Of a stretch of 64,000 bases of DNA, positions 34,576-42,845 are shown piece by piece; positions within the stretch are counted from its first letter, which is position 1; each line of letters begins with the position of its first letter. The stretch is from Desulfolutivibrio sulfodismutans DSM 3696 (GTDB lineage Bacteria; Desulfobacterota; Desulfovibrionia; Desulfovibrionales; Desulfovibrionaceae): assembly GCF_013376455.1 (NCBI RefSeq), contig NZ_CP045504.1, positions 248,001-312,000 on the forward strand. The letters are read 5' to 3'. The notes under the pieces were generated by a model. It saw nothing but the letters and a program-made list of their open reading frames with translations. It ran no database searches and was not told the DNA's origin. The translations under genes were made by a program, and so were the position numbers.

Positions 34576-34722
34576 GGGCGGCATGTCACCCTTGGGAATG
34601 GGCGTGCCGCTGGCCGGCAGCGCCGCTGGCCGACCGGGGAGACGGCTGCCGGGGAAAAGGCGGGTTTCTTCTCGCTGTCGGCATCTTCGGGTATGGGTGG
34701 GTGCGAAAAAGGGGGATGGCCC

Positions 34723-35106
34723 ATGTCAGCCAGTTCGGACGAACTGATGCAGGCGGTGCGGCACATGTTTTTGGATTTGGGGTGGCGATCGGAAATCCAG
34801 CAGGATCGGGTCGTGGCCGCGAAAACAACCATCGCCATGAAATGGATGCTGGGAAAAAAGACCGTGCGCCAGGATGTGGAATGCCGCTTCGATAGCGCGC
34901 CACGACGTCCGGCGGTGGACTCTCGTGCCCGGTCGGCCTTACGTCCGGGCTCAGGGAAAGATTTTTCCCGGGTTGAGGATCATGTTCGGATCGAAGAGTT
35001 TTTTGATGCCCCGTTGCAGGGTCAGGCTGGCGGGGGACAGCTCCAGGGGGGCGTAACGCTTTTTGGCGATTCCCAGGCCATGCTCTCCGGAGATGGTGCC
35101 GTTTAA
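34723..35106 (+). CDS. doubtful ORF; N-terminal half looks coding (127 aa)
   Basis: ATG 34723 has a GGGGGA box. The first 60 residues (SSDELMQAVRHMFLDLGWRS, AAKTTIAMKWMLGKKTVRQD) look like a small helical protein. From 34951 onward the frame overlaps the oppositely oriented FAD oxidase gene and its composition becomes that of a shadow frame. It could be a small gene whose 3' end was lost when it was joined to the oxidase terminus, or a chance frame. Confidence 0.3.
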   Translation: MSASSDELMQAVRHMFLDLGWRSEIQQDRVVAAKTTIAMKWMLGKKTVRQDVECRFDSAPRRPAVDSRARSALRPGSGKDFSRVEDHVRIEEFFDAPLQGQAGGGQLQGGVTLFGDSQAMLSGDGAV

Positions 35107-36363
35107 ATTCAAAACCGTGTTCAGAATCCGCTCCACCAGACGGTCCATGCGTTCCCGGGTGTCCGGGTCAAGGGTCTCGGCGATGATGTTCAGGTGGATG
35201 TTGCCGTCTCCGGCGTGGCCGAAGGCGTACACCGTCAGGCCGAATTCCCGTTCCAGCATCTGCACGGAGGCGATCAGTTCCGGGATGTAGGCCAGGGGCA
35301 CGGCCACATCCTCGGACATGTACAGGGCGGCGGCGTCATGGATGCGTGTGGAGATCTGCCTCCGGACCTCCCACATTTTTTCCCGGGCCGTCGGATCACC
35401 GGCGGGCAGAACCTCCATGGCCGACATCTGCGTGCAGGCCGCGACCACGCAGGCCATGTCCGATTCGGCCGAAGCCTCGTCGCCGTCGGTCTCCACCAAG
35501 AGCAGGGAGGTCTGGCCGCCCCGCAGGGGGAAGGGCAAAAGCTCGGCCACAAGGGTCAGGCAACGGTTGTCCATGAGCTCCACGCAGGACGGGGTGACGC
35601 CCGAATTCATGACCGCCCCCACGGCGGCCACGGCCTTGCCCGGGTCGGGAAAAAGGGCCAGGGCCGTGCGCACGGCCCGGGGATGGGGGATGAGCTTCAA
35701 AATGAGCTTGGTGATGATCCCCAGTGTCCCTTCGCTGCCGGTCAGAAGACGCGTCAGATCGTAGCCCACCACCCCTTTGCGGGTGGCCACCCCGGCGCGC
35801 AGGAGATCCCCACCGGGAAGGACGGCCTCCAGCCCCAGCACGTAGTCCCGGGTCACGCCGTATTTGACGCAGGCCGGGCCCCCGGCGTCCGTGGCCACGT
35901 TGCCGCCGATGGTGCTTTTGTCCAGGCTGGCCGGGTCCGGCGGATAGAACAGGCCCTTTGCCCGGGCGGCCTTGCGGATGCGGCCGGTCACGGCCCCGGG
36001 CTCCACCACGGCCAGCATGTTCACCGGGTCCACGTCCAGGATGCGGTTTCGGCCCGCCAGGGACACCACCACGCCGCCATGCTCGGCCAGGGCCCCTCCG
36101 GCCAGCCCGGTCCCGGCCCCGCGCGGGGTGACCGCGAATTCATGCAGGTTGGCCAGATGCACGATCTCCTGGATGTCCTCCACGCTTTTGGCGAAGAGTA
36201 CGGCCTCGGGACGGCGGCGCAGGCCCGAGGCGTCTTCGGAGGCTGTCTGCAAATCGGCGTCGAGCCGGGAAAAGGCCGGGCCGAAACGTTTGGCCAGTTC
36301 GGCGGCCAGATGATCGTCGATGGGAGCGTACTGGACGGGGGAGGAAGGAGCGCCGTTTTGCAT
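34951..36363 (-). CDS. FAD-linked oxidase, glycolate/D-lactate dehydrogenase type (470 aa)
   Basis: GlcD/DLD-type protein. The PCMH FAD-binding domain has TPRGAGTGLAGGAL, STIGGNVATDAGGPACVKYG, LTGSEGTLGIITKLIL. The C-terminal FAD-oxidase domain has FGHAGDGNIHLNI, NGTISGEHGLGIAKK and the usual final DPNMILNPGKIF. It oxidises a 2-hydroxy acid (glycolate or D-lactate), probably passing electrons to a partner Fe-S protein not seen here. Its ATG shares one base with the stop of the amino-acid ABC permease (TGATG), so it is the last gene of that operon. That context suggests a substrate delivered by, or related to, the transporter. Confidence 0.9.
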   Translation of the reverse strand: MQNGAPSSPVQYAPIDDHLAAELAKRFGPAFSRLDADLQTASEDASGLRRRPEAVLFAKSVEDIQEIVHLANLHEFAVTPRGAGTGLAGGALAEHGGVVVSLAGRNRILDVDPVNMLAVVEPGAVTGRIRKAARAKGLFYPPDPASLDKSTIGGNVATDAGGPACVKYGVTRDYVLGLEAVLPGGDLLRAGVATRKGVVGYDLTRLLTGSEGTLGIITKLILKLIPHPRAVRTALALFPDPGKAVAAVGAVMNSGVTPSCVELMDNRCLTLVAELLPFPLRGGQTSLLLVETDGDEASAESDMACVVAACTQMSAMEVLPAGDPTAREKMWEVRRQISTRIHDAAALYMSEDVAVPLAYIPELIASVQMLEREFGLTVYAFGHAGDGNIHLNIIAETLDPDTRERMDRLVERILNTVLNLNGTISGEHGLGIAKKRYAPLELSPASLTLQRGIKKLFDPNMILNPGKIFP

Positions 36364-37054
36364 CAGGAATTTTTCACCTCGAAGCCGGGAATGGACAGGC
36401 GGTTTTCAATGAGACGCAAAAGCTGCCCGGCCAGGGTGACCAGGGCCAGGTAGTACAGGCCCACGATCACGTAGACCTCGGTGTTCTGGAAGGTGGCCTT
36501 GGCGATGCCCCGGCCCACGCCGGTCAGCTCGTTGACGGTGATGATGGAGGCCAGGGACGAATACTTGATGAGATAGATGATCTCGTTGCCGCAGCCGGGA
36601 AGCGCCCGGCGGAAGGCCTGGGGCAGGACGATGGACAGGATGCAGTTCAGCGGCGTGATCCCCAGGGCCTGGGCGGCCAGGAGTTGGCCGCGCTTGATGG
36701 AGAGAAGGCCCCCCGGATGTATTCCGATTGATAGGCCCCGCTGCACAGGGCGAAGCCGATGATTGCGGCCTGGACAGGGGTCAGGATCAGGCTCACCCCG
36801 CCGATGCTCACATAGGGCAGGGCGAAATACCAGAAATAGAGCTGCACCACCAAGGGCGTGCCCCGAAACAGCGAGACGTACCAGTTGGTGATCCGGCGCG
36901 GCCACGCCCCGCCGTAGACCCGCAGGGTTCCGGCGGTGACGCCGATCACGACGCCCAAAAGGGCGGCGGGCACGATGATCCCGATGCTGGCCCACAGACC
37001 AGCGTTCAGCCCCGGGACGACCCGCTCGAAGGCGAAGGCCAGGGCCTCGTTCAT
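36363..37054 (-). pseudogene. polar amino-acid ABC permease 2, frameshifted in a C6/G6 run
   Basis: The start MNEALAFAFERVVPG at 37054 overlaps the ATPase stop (ATGA). The frame codes for a HisM/GlnP-type permease up to CSGAYQSEYIRG, then leaves the frame. The -1 frame continues the family sequence without loss as GGLLSIKRGQLLAAQALGIT, the EAA loop, and on to FEVKNS at 36363. Inserting one G in the six-base run at 36709-36714 restores a 230-aa permease. Either the run was misread, or this is a true or slippage-correctable frameshift. Up to the break the protein is normal, and the downstream overlap with the oxidase gene is intact. Confidence 0.85.
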
Positions 37055-37818
37055 CCGCCCATCTCCCCGCTGAGCTCGGAAAGCTTGGCGCAAAAGGCCA
37101 TGGTCCGGGAACAGGAACCCCGGGCCAGCAGTTCGCTGGGCGCGCCGCGCTCGATGATGCGCCCCTTTTCCATGAACAGGAATTCGTCGGCCAGGGAGGA
37201 GGAAAAGCCGATCTGGTGGGTGGCCATGATCATGGTCATGCCTGCGTCGGCCAGGTCGCGGATGACCGCCAGGACCTCGCCGATGAGTTCCGGGTCCAGG
37301 GCGCTGGTGGGCTCGTCAAGGAGCATCACCGCCGGGTCCATGGCCAGGGCCCGGGCCACGGACACGCGCTGTTTCTGGCCGCCCGAGAGTTGGGCCGGAT
37401 AGAGCCCGGCCTTGTCCGCAAGGCCCACCCGGGCCAATTCCTCCATGGCCCGGTGGGTGGCCGTGCGTTTGTCCATCTTTTTGACCTTGATGAGGGCCAC
37501 GCGCACGTTCTCCATGGCCGTCAGGTGGTCGAACAGGTTGAAATCCTGGAAGATCATGCCCACGCGTTGGCGCAGCCACAAGAGGTCTTTCCTGCTTTTG
37601 GGGTTGATCTCGCGGCCGTCGAGAAAGACCTTGCCTTCGTCCGGGGGCAAAAGAAAATTGATACACTGCAAAAGCGTGGACTTGCCCGCGCCCGAGGGGC
37701 CGATGAGCACCTTGAGGCGGCCTTTTTTGACGGTGAGCGACACCTCGTCGAGGATGCGCTGCCCGCCCAGGTGTTTGACCACGTTTTCCACGCGCAGGAC
37801 GACGGATTCGTTTTGCAT
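37051..37818 (-). CDS. polar amino-acid ABC transporter ATPase (GlnQ/HisP type, 255 aa)
   Basis: Walker A GPSGAGKST, Q-loop MIFQDFNLFDHLTAMENV, signature LSGGQKQRVSVARAL, Walker B VMLLDEPTSALDPE and the H-loop ATHQIGF are complete. The ATG at 37818 shares a base with the upstream permease stop (TGATG); a GTG just before it is inside that permease frame. It powers uptake by the two flanking permeases. Confidence 0.93.
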   Translation of the reverse strand: MQNESVVLRVENVVKHLGGQRILDEVSLTVKKGRLKVLIGPSGAGKSTLLQCINFLLPPDEGKVFLDGREINPKSRKDLLWLRQRVGMIFQDFNLFDHLTAMENVRVALIKVKKMDKRTATHRAMEELARVGLADKAGLYPAQLSGGQKQRVSVARALAMDPAVMLLDEPTSALDPELIGEVLAVIRDLADAGMTMIMATHQIGFSSSLADEFLFMEKGRIIERGAPSELLARGSCSRTMAFCAKLSELSGEMGG

Positions 37819-38531
37819 CACAAAGATCCCTGGTGCGAATAGCCTTCCATGCGCACCTTGGCCTCAAGGGTCTTGAGGGCCTTTAAGCCCGCCCAGGTCA
37901 GGGCGAAAAAGATTAGCCCGGCCAGGATGGACAGGGGAAGGGGTTGATGGGTGGTGGCGGCCACGGAGCGCGTCCGGGACATGATTTCCAAAACGCCGAT
38001 CACGAAGGCCAGGGCCGAATCCTTGAGCAGGATGGAATATTCGTTGGACCAGGCCGGAATGGACAGGCGCAGGGCCTGGGGCAAGATGATGGAGGTGATC
38101 GCCGTGGCGTCGGTCATGCCCAGGGCCCGGGCGGCCTTGAGCTGGCCTTCGGGCAGGCTTTGGATGGCCCCCCGGAAGATTTGCGACTGGTAGGCGGCGC
38201 TGGTCAGGCCCAGGACCAGGACGGCGGCGGCGAAGGCGCTGTCCAGATGCAGGAAGGCAAGGGCCGGGATGCGGCTGAGGTAGGCCAGGATGCCGAAGTA
38301 AAACAGGTAGAGCTGCACCAGGATGGGCACGCCGCGAAACAGCCAGACGTAGAGCGACACCAGACGCCGCACGGGGCGTCGACCGTAGACCTGGCCCACG
38401 GCCAGGGGGACGCCGAAGACGAGTCCCACGGCCATGGCCCCGATGATGAGCCCAAGGGTCCACCAGATGCCGCCCAGGATGTAGGGCAGGGCCTCCCATG
38501 AGGCGGTAAGGGCCTTGAGCATGCCGTCCAT
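37818..38531 (-). CDS. polar amino-acid ABC transporter permease 1 (237 aa)
   Basis: The start MDGMLKALTASWEALPY at 38531 is preceded by GGGA at good spacing; the long frame upstream to 38708 has no membrane-protein character. Five or so membrane helices and the permease EAA loop (LPEGQLKAARALGMTDATAI) identify the HisM/GlnP family. It starts a tightly overlapping gene set and lies 243 bp downstream of the binding-protein gene. Confidence 0.9.
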   Translation of the reverse strand: MDGMLKALTASWEALPYILGGIWWTLGLIIGAMAVGLVFGVPLAVGQVYGRRPVRRLVSLYVWLFRGVPILVQLYLFYFGILAYLSRIPALAFLHLDSAFAAAVLVLGLTSAAYQSQIFRGAIQSLPEGQLKAARALGMTDATAITSIILPQALRLSIPAWSNEYSILLKDSALAFVIGVLEIMSRTRSVAATTHQPLPLSILAGLIFFALTWAGLKALKTLEAKVRMEGYSHQGSL

Positions 38532-38717
38532 GTGTTTTCCCGGCGCCGCGTCGCATGGGCGCGGTTTTTCGGTAAAAGGAGTGAGACAGGCGACGGCCCC
38601 GAAGGCCCCGGTCCATACGGGCCGGGAGCGTTCGGGGCCGGACGCGGGGCGACCGGGCCGCCCGGTGCACGAGTGTTGCGTTCGGTAATTCCCGTTATGG
38701 TCAAGCAAGCAGCAACA

Positions 38718-38772
38718 TCTTGAATGTACGATTTTTATTCACAAAAAAACAAAATGTTTTTTGTGAACGCCA
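38718..38772 (-). terminator. A/T-run hairpin between binding protein and permease; dispersed element copy B
   Basis: TTCACAAAAAAAC pairs with GTTTTTTGTGAA (38738-38765), giving a stem just 3' of the binding-protein stop on the minus strand. This placement could cause partial termination, so that the binding protein is made in excess over the membrane components, a common pattern. The whole segment resembles 4813-4868. Confidence 0.55.
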
Positions 38773-38774
38773 CA

Positions 38775-39527
38775 CTAGATGTCGTACTTCTTCTTGAGTT
38801 CCTGCCAGTAGGGATCCTTCATGAGCATTTCCAGACCCTTGTTGACGGTCTCCAGAAACTCCTTGTCTTCCTTGCGGATGGCGTAGCCGTACTTTTCAGA
38901 GGGCACGTCGAAGGTTCCGGCCACCTTGTAGGGCTGGCCCTTCATCAGTTCCTTGGCGATGGAGGAATCCATGCCCGAACCGGCGATGCGGCCGACCTTG
39001 ACGTCTTCCATGGACAGGTCCGTGGAATCGTAGAGCACCAGCTCGAATTTGTAGCCCTCTTTCTTGGACATTTCCTCAAGCAGCTTGTTGGTCACGGTGC
39101 CGCGCTGCACGCCGATCTTTTTGCCGGTCTTGAGCAGGTCGGCGAAGGGGGTGGCGTCGTCGCCCTTGACCAGCAGAACCTGGGTGACCTCGTAGTAGGG
39201 GATGCTGAAATTGACGATCTTGGCCCGCTCTTCGGTGGCGCTCATGCCCGAGGCGATGATGTCGATCTTTTTGGCGGTCAGGGCCGGGATGATGCCGTCC
39301 CAATCCATGGGCTGGTGCTTGATTTTAAAGCCCATTTTTTGGGCGATCCAGTCCATGGATTCCACGTCGAATCCGGCGGGTTTGCCGTCCTTGTCCACGA
39401 ACCCGAACGGAGGAAAGCCGAAATCGATGCCGTTGATGTAGGTTTTTTCCTCGGCCAAAGCCGCGCCGGAGAAGGCGAAGGCCAGGGCCACGGCCAGAAG
39501 GGCGGCGACGCGCAGCGTTTTGAACAT
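38775..39527 (-). CDS. periplasmic amino-acid-binding protein of the ABC transporter (250 aa)
   Basis: SBP_bac_3 family. A signal peptide (LRVAALLAVALAFAFSGAALA) precedes NGIDFGFPPFGFVDKDGKPAG, where members contact the ligand amino group. Further family blocks are KIDIIASGMSATEERAKIVNFS and the Arg/Asp region IGVQRGTVTN. ATG 39527 has AAGGAAG upstream. It heads the operon binding protein - permease 1 - ATPase - permease 2 - FAD oxidase. Ligand is a polar amino acid or similar; not readable from sequence. Confidence 0.92.
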   Translation of the reverse strand: MFKTLRVAALLAVALAFAFSGAALAEEKTYINGIDFGFPPFGFVDKDGKPAGFDVESMDWIAQKMGFKIKHQPMDWDGIIPALTAKKIDIIASGMSATEERAKIVNFSIPYYEVTQVLLVKGDDATPFADLLKTGKKIGVQRGTVTNKLLEEMSKKEGYKFELVLYDSTDLSMEDVKVGRIAGSGMDSSIAKELMKGQPYKVAGTFDVPSEKYGYAIRKEDKEFLETVNKGLEMLMKDPYWQELKKKYDI

Positions 39528-39876
39528 GATTTCTTCCTTTTCCCGGGGTTGTACGACGATGCAGATGGAAGCCTTGGCCGACGACGGACGCGCCCGGGAC
39601 CATTTCCCGGGTTTGGGCGTTAAGGCACAAGCGTCACAGAACCGTTACGCCGCATAGCAGAGATGTGCCCGGCGATCAAGAACATACGGTCCTGGCGGTG
39701 CGACGGATGCCGGATCGATCCTTGCGGGTGTGCGTGCGGAAACGTGTTCGCTGACTTTGACGGACTGTAAAGAATCCTGACACCAATCGATGGGAAACAA
39801 TCCGACACCTGGATTTGGACGACAAAAAATATTCATTTTTTCGGGGTGTTGACAATCCATGCCGAACACGCCGCCC

Positions 39877-39891
39877 TGGCACGCAAGTTGC
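39877..39891 (+). promoter_or_regulatory. sigma-54 promoter of the receiver-protein gene
   Basis: TGGCAC (39877-39882), five bases, then TTGC (39888-39891): a perfect match to the -24/-12 consensus with exactly 10 nt between GG and GC. Transcription should start near 39903, leaving a short leader with AAGGAGG at 39915. A TTGACA at 39849 has no matching -10. Confidence 0.88.
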
Positions 39892-39926
39892 CTTTCCCCC
39901 AACCGGCATTCCCCAAGGAGGAGCCC

Positions 39927-40295
39927 GTGGAGATTTTTGGCCGAACCATTCTCGTCACCGAGCGAAACGGAAACATCCGTGAGCTTTTGCGTCGGGAATT
40001 GGGGCGGGCGGGATATCGCGTGCTGACGGCTGCCGATGCCCCGACGGCGCGGGAGATCCTGCGGGAGAATGCCTCCGTGGAACTGGTCATTCTCGACGAG
40101 GAACTGCCCGGCATCACGGAAGAGGGCGGGCTTGCCGCCTTTTTTCGCATGGCGGGAGGGCCTCCCATGATTTTGCACGCCTTCTCCCACGGGGCGTGCG
40201 CCTATCGGGAGGATGGCCAGGTGGCGGCCGTGGTGGAGAAAGGGGGGGGGCTGGAGCTCCTGACGGCGGCTGTAGCCAGGGTCTTTGCGGCATAA
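39927..40295 (+). CDS. single-domain response regulator (122 aa)
   Basis: The GTG start at 39927 is set by AAGGAGG and by the sigma-54 promoter just upstream. It is a CheY-like receiver with the phospho-acceptor Asp in ELVILDEELPG; the acidic pocket is reduced (TERNGNIRE in place of the usual paired Asp), and the late part (VVEKGGG) supplies the conserved Lys. There is no output domain. It is 200 bp upstream of the TauE-type exporter on the same strand; a functional link is possible but unproven. Confidence 0.75.
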   Translation: MEIFGRTILVTERNGNIRELLRRELGRAGYRVLTAADAPTAREILRENASVELVILDEELPGITEEGGLAAFFRMAGGPPMILHAFSHGACAYREDGQVAAVVEKGGGLELLTAAVARVFAA

Positions 40296-40495
40296 CCCAT
40301 AACCGTTCCGGGAACCCGGCGCTCGGGAAATACGACATGAGCCTGTCGCCCGGACGATGCACGGCCCGCAGATTTATTTCCTTCTCGGGCGAAAACGGGG
40401 AACCGGAGCGAGACAGTTTGGGGACTCCTTTGTGAAGCGGGGTCCGGACAACCATGCAGCCGGTCGAGTCACACTTCAAAATGGAGGAAGAGGAA

Positions 40496-41758
40496 ATGGG
40501 TTTGGGCAGAAACGTCTTTGAGTTCCTAAAATCAGCGTCCATTGCGCACGCGAAATGGGATCTGGAAGTCTCCACGTCCATTTTGCGCAACCGGAAAAAA
40601 ATGCTGTTTCTCATCGCCCTGGCCTTGCCGATCATGGCGGTGTCCTTCGTGGAAGCCGGGGATTTCCTGGGCGGCAAGACGGCCTATGCGCCGGCCTTCT
40701 ACACCACGACCATCTTTCTGGTGTCCATCGCCGTGGGCCTGGCTGCGGGGCTCATCACCGGATGTATCGGCGCGGGCGGCGGCTTCATCATCACCCCGGC
40801 GCTGATGGCCGCAGGCGTCAAGGGCATCCTGGCCGTGGGAACCGATCTGTTCCACATCTTCGCCAAGGCCATCATGGGCACGGCCGTGCATAAAAAGCTC
40901 GGCAACATCTCGGTGAAACTGGCCATCGCCTTCCTTGTCGGCTCCGGCGGCGGCACGTTCATCGGCGGCGCCATCAACAAGGGCCTCTACAACAAGGATC
41001 CGCTTCTGTCCGAGCTTTTCATCAGCGTCATCTATTCCGTGCTGCTCGGCTTCCTGGGATTCTACGCCCTGTTCGACTTCCTGAAGTCCAGCCGTGGACA
41101 GGCGGCCCAGAGCGGCGGCGGCCATGACGCCCACGGCGGCCCCAGCGGCACCACGGGCCTGGCCGTGAAGCTTCAGAACATGAAGATTCCCCCCATGATC
41201 ACCTTCGACGAGGACTTCGTCCCCGGCGGCAAGCGCATTTCCGGCTGGATCGTGGCTGCAGGCGGCATGGTGGTCGGCATCCTGGCCGCCATCATGGGCG
41301 TGGGCGGCGGCTTCGTCACCTTCCCCATGTTCGTGTACATCTTCGGCGTGTCCTCCATGACCACCGTGGGTACGGACATCCTTCAGATCATCTTCACCGC
41401 CGGCCTTGGCGCCATCGCCCAGTACGCTATCTACGGCTTCGTGTTTTATACCCTGGCCATGGGCATGCTGCTCGGATCGCTTTTGGGCATCCAGGTCGGC
41501 GCGCTGACCACCAAGGTGGTCAAGGGCATCCACATCCGGGGCTTCTACGCCATGTCCATCATCGCCGGTTTCATCAACCGCATAGCCGTGTTGCCCAAGA
41601 AGCTGGTGGAGCTCGAATACATCGACATGTCCAAGGCCATGGTCAACAACATCGAGTTCGTGGGAAACATCATCTTCTGGGTCGTGGTGGCCATTTTCGG
41701 GGTCTGGGTTATCGGCAAGTTCCTTACCAACATTTCGACGCTCAAACAGGAGGCCTAG
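40496..41758 (+). CDS. TauE/SafE (DUF81) family anion exporter (420 aa)
   Basis: ATG 40496 (MGLGRNVFEFLKS) follows a purine-rich GGAGGAAGAGG box. Eight or more membrane helices are arranged as two related halves, with the Gly-rich repeats ITGCIGAGGGFIITPALMAAG and AAIMGVGGGFVTFPMFVYIFG that define TauE/SafE. A His/Gly-rich cytoplasmic loop (GGGHDAHGGPSG) separates them. Relatives move sulfite, sulfoacetate or other organosulfur anions; in sulfate reducers some are annotated as sulfate permeases. It is 3 bp upstream of its partner membrane protein. Confidence 0.85.
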   Translation: MGLGRNVFEFLKSASIAHAKWDLEVSTSILRNRKKMLFLIALALPIMAVSFVEAGDFLGGKTAYAPAFYTTTIFLVSIAVGLAAGLITGCIGAGGGFIITPALMAAGVKGILAVGTDLFHIFAKAIMGTAVHKKLGNISVKLAIAFLVGSGGGTFIGGAINKGLYNKDPLLSELFISVIYSVLLGFLGFYALFDFLKSSRGQAAQSGGGHDAHGGPSGTTGLAVKLQNMKIPPMITFDEDFVPGGKRISGWIVAAGGMVVGILAAIMGVGGGFVTFPMFVYIFGVSSMTTVGTDILQIIFTAGLGAIAQYAIYGFVFYTLAMGMLLGSLLGIQVGALTTKVVKGIHIRGFYAMSIIAGFINRIAVLPKKLVELEYIDMSKAMVNNIEFVGNIIFWVVVAIFGVWVIGKFLTNISTLKQEA

Positions 41759-41761
41759 GTC

Positions 41762-42484
41762 ATGGTGGCCAACAAGAAAGCCCTCTCCATGGGCATGATC
41801 CTGCTCGTCTCCTTTGCGGGCGTGTTTTTCCTGATCATGATGCCCATTTTCGGCAACGGCATGACCGGGTTGGACTACTCCGACGACCTGTTCAACAAAC
41901 TCTCCAAGGGGTCGTCCTACTTCATCCCGGACGTCAAGGCCCAGATCAAGGACTTCGAAGGCAAGCAGGCCAAGGCGGCCGTGAAGTTCAAGTCCGAGGA
42001 CGAGGCCAAGCATTCCCTGGCGGTCATGGCCAAGGCCGGTTTCAGCGCCGCCCAGGCCGGGGAGACCCTGAACGTGGACGTGGACCTGGGCAAGATGCTC
42101 TCCAAGGTCGTGGATGACGCCGACGCCATGTACCACGACGACGGGGCCAAGGTCGGCGCGTTCTACGGCCTGGACAAGGATGCCGAGGGCAAGCTGGCCA
42201 TGAAGGCCTGGTGGACGCTTCTGGCGGGCATGATCAAGCCCCTGCAGAAGGAAAAGCAGATTCCCATGGCCAATGCGGTCAACCTGGTCAACCAGAAGGC
42301 CATCGAACCGGCCTACAACTTCTACGGCATCAAGGCCGAGTCCATCCTGGACAAGATCCCAGCGGCCTCAGGTCTTCTCATCTTCTATGTGGTCTACACC
42401 ATGTGGTACGGCTTCGCCATCTTCGAGATCTTCAACGGCATCGGGCTGTCCATGAGCAAGTCCAAGATCAAGAAGGAAGTCTAG
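41762..42484 (+). CDS. two-TM partner protein of the TauE-type exporter (240 aa)
   Basis: A membrane helix at the N-terminus (GMILLVSFAGVFFLIMMPIFG) and another near the C-terminus (GLLIFYVVYTMWYGFAIF) flank a soluble region of about 170 residues, predicted on the periplasmic side. Inside it is a possible ligand-binding stretch (KFKSEDEAKHSLAVMAKAGF). I know of no characterised family. The 3-bp gap to the exporter gene implies coupled expression, so it may be an accessory or gating subunit. Confidence 0.7.
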   Translation: MVANKKALSMGMILLVSFAGVFFLIMMPIFGNGMTGLDYSDDLFNKLSKGSSYFIPDVKAQIKDFEGKQAKAAVKFKSEDEAKHSLAVMAKAGFSAAQAGETLNVDVDLGKMLSKVVDDADAMYHDDGAKVGAFYGLDKDAEGKLAMKAWWTLLAGMIKPLQKEKQIPMANAVNLVNQKAIEPAYNFYGIKAESILDKIPAASGLLIFYVVYTMWYGFAIFEIFNGIGLSMSKSKIKKEV

Positions 42485-42561
42485 TTGTGTTGAAGATTGT
42501 TCTGCCATAACGGAAAGTACCGAACCCATCACTCGTCCGCCTGGGCATGAAGGCGGGTGCG

Positions 42562-42596
42562 CGGCCGGTTCCGAAAGGGACCGGCCGTTTTTTGGG
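42562..42596 (+). terminator. intrinsic terminator of the TauE operon
   Basis: CGGCCGGTTCC (42562-42572), loop GAAA, and GGGACCGGCCG (42577-42587) form an 11-bp stem with one G-U pair, followed by six T. Confidence 0.93.
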
Positions 42597-42845
42597 CTTG
42601 CCTCGGACATGCCGCCGCAATGCCGGGCGCCCGGGCGTCATGGGAGGCGTCATTTCTCCCTGCGCCGCGATCGCCCCCATGACGAACGGACGGGCGGACG
42701 GTTCCCGGGATCAGGGTGTCCGGGGCTGGGGAGCGGGGGATACGGCCGGGGGGCATGATTGTCCTATTTGACGCCAGGGGGATTTCCGAGGCATAGCATT
42801 CCCATTCGAAGGATCATGCGTTCCGGATGCCTGGAGGGAAAAGCC

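Noticed and set aside
36363-36995. Separate 210-aa permease gene
   Set aside because: Its first 90 residues are a shadow; the true N-terminus is in the other frame starting at 37054, joined by the frameshift at 36709-36714.
38532-38708. N-terminal extension of the amino-acid permease
   Set aside because: Composition is Arg/Pro-rich and unlike a permease; MDGMLKALT at 38531 has the ribosome-binding site and normal family length.
40532-42136. 534-aa open frame antisense to the TauE operon
   Set aside because: It is His/Gly/Asp-rich, a typical antisense shadow of GC-rich membrane-protein genes; the plus-strand genes have ribosome-binding sites, membrane helices and a terminator.
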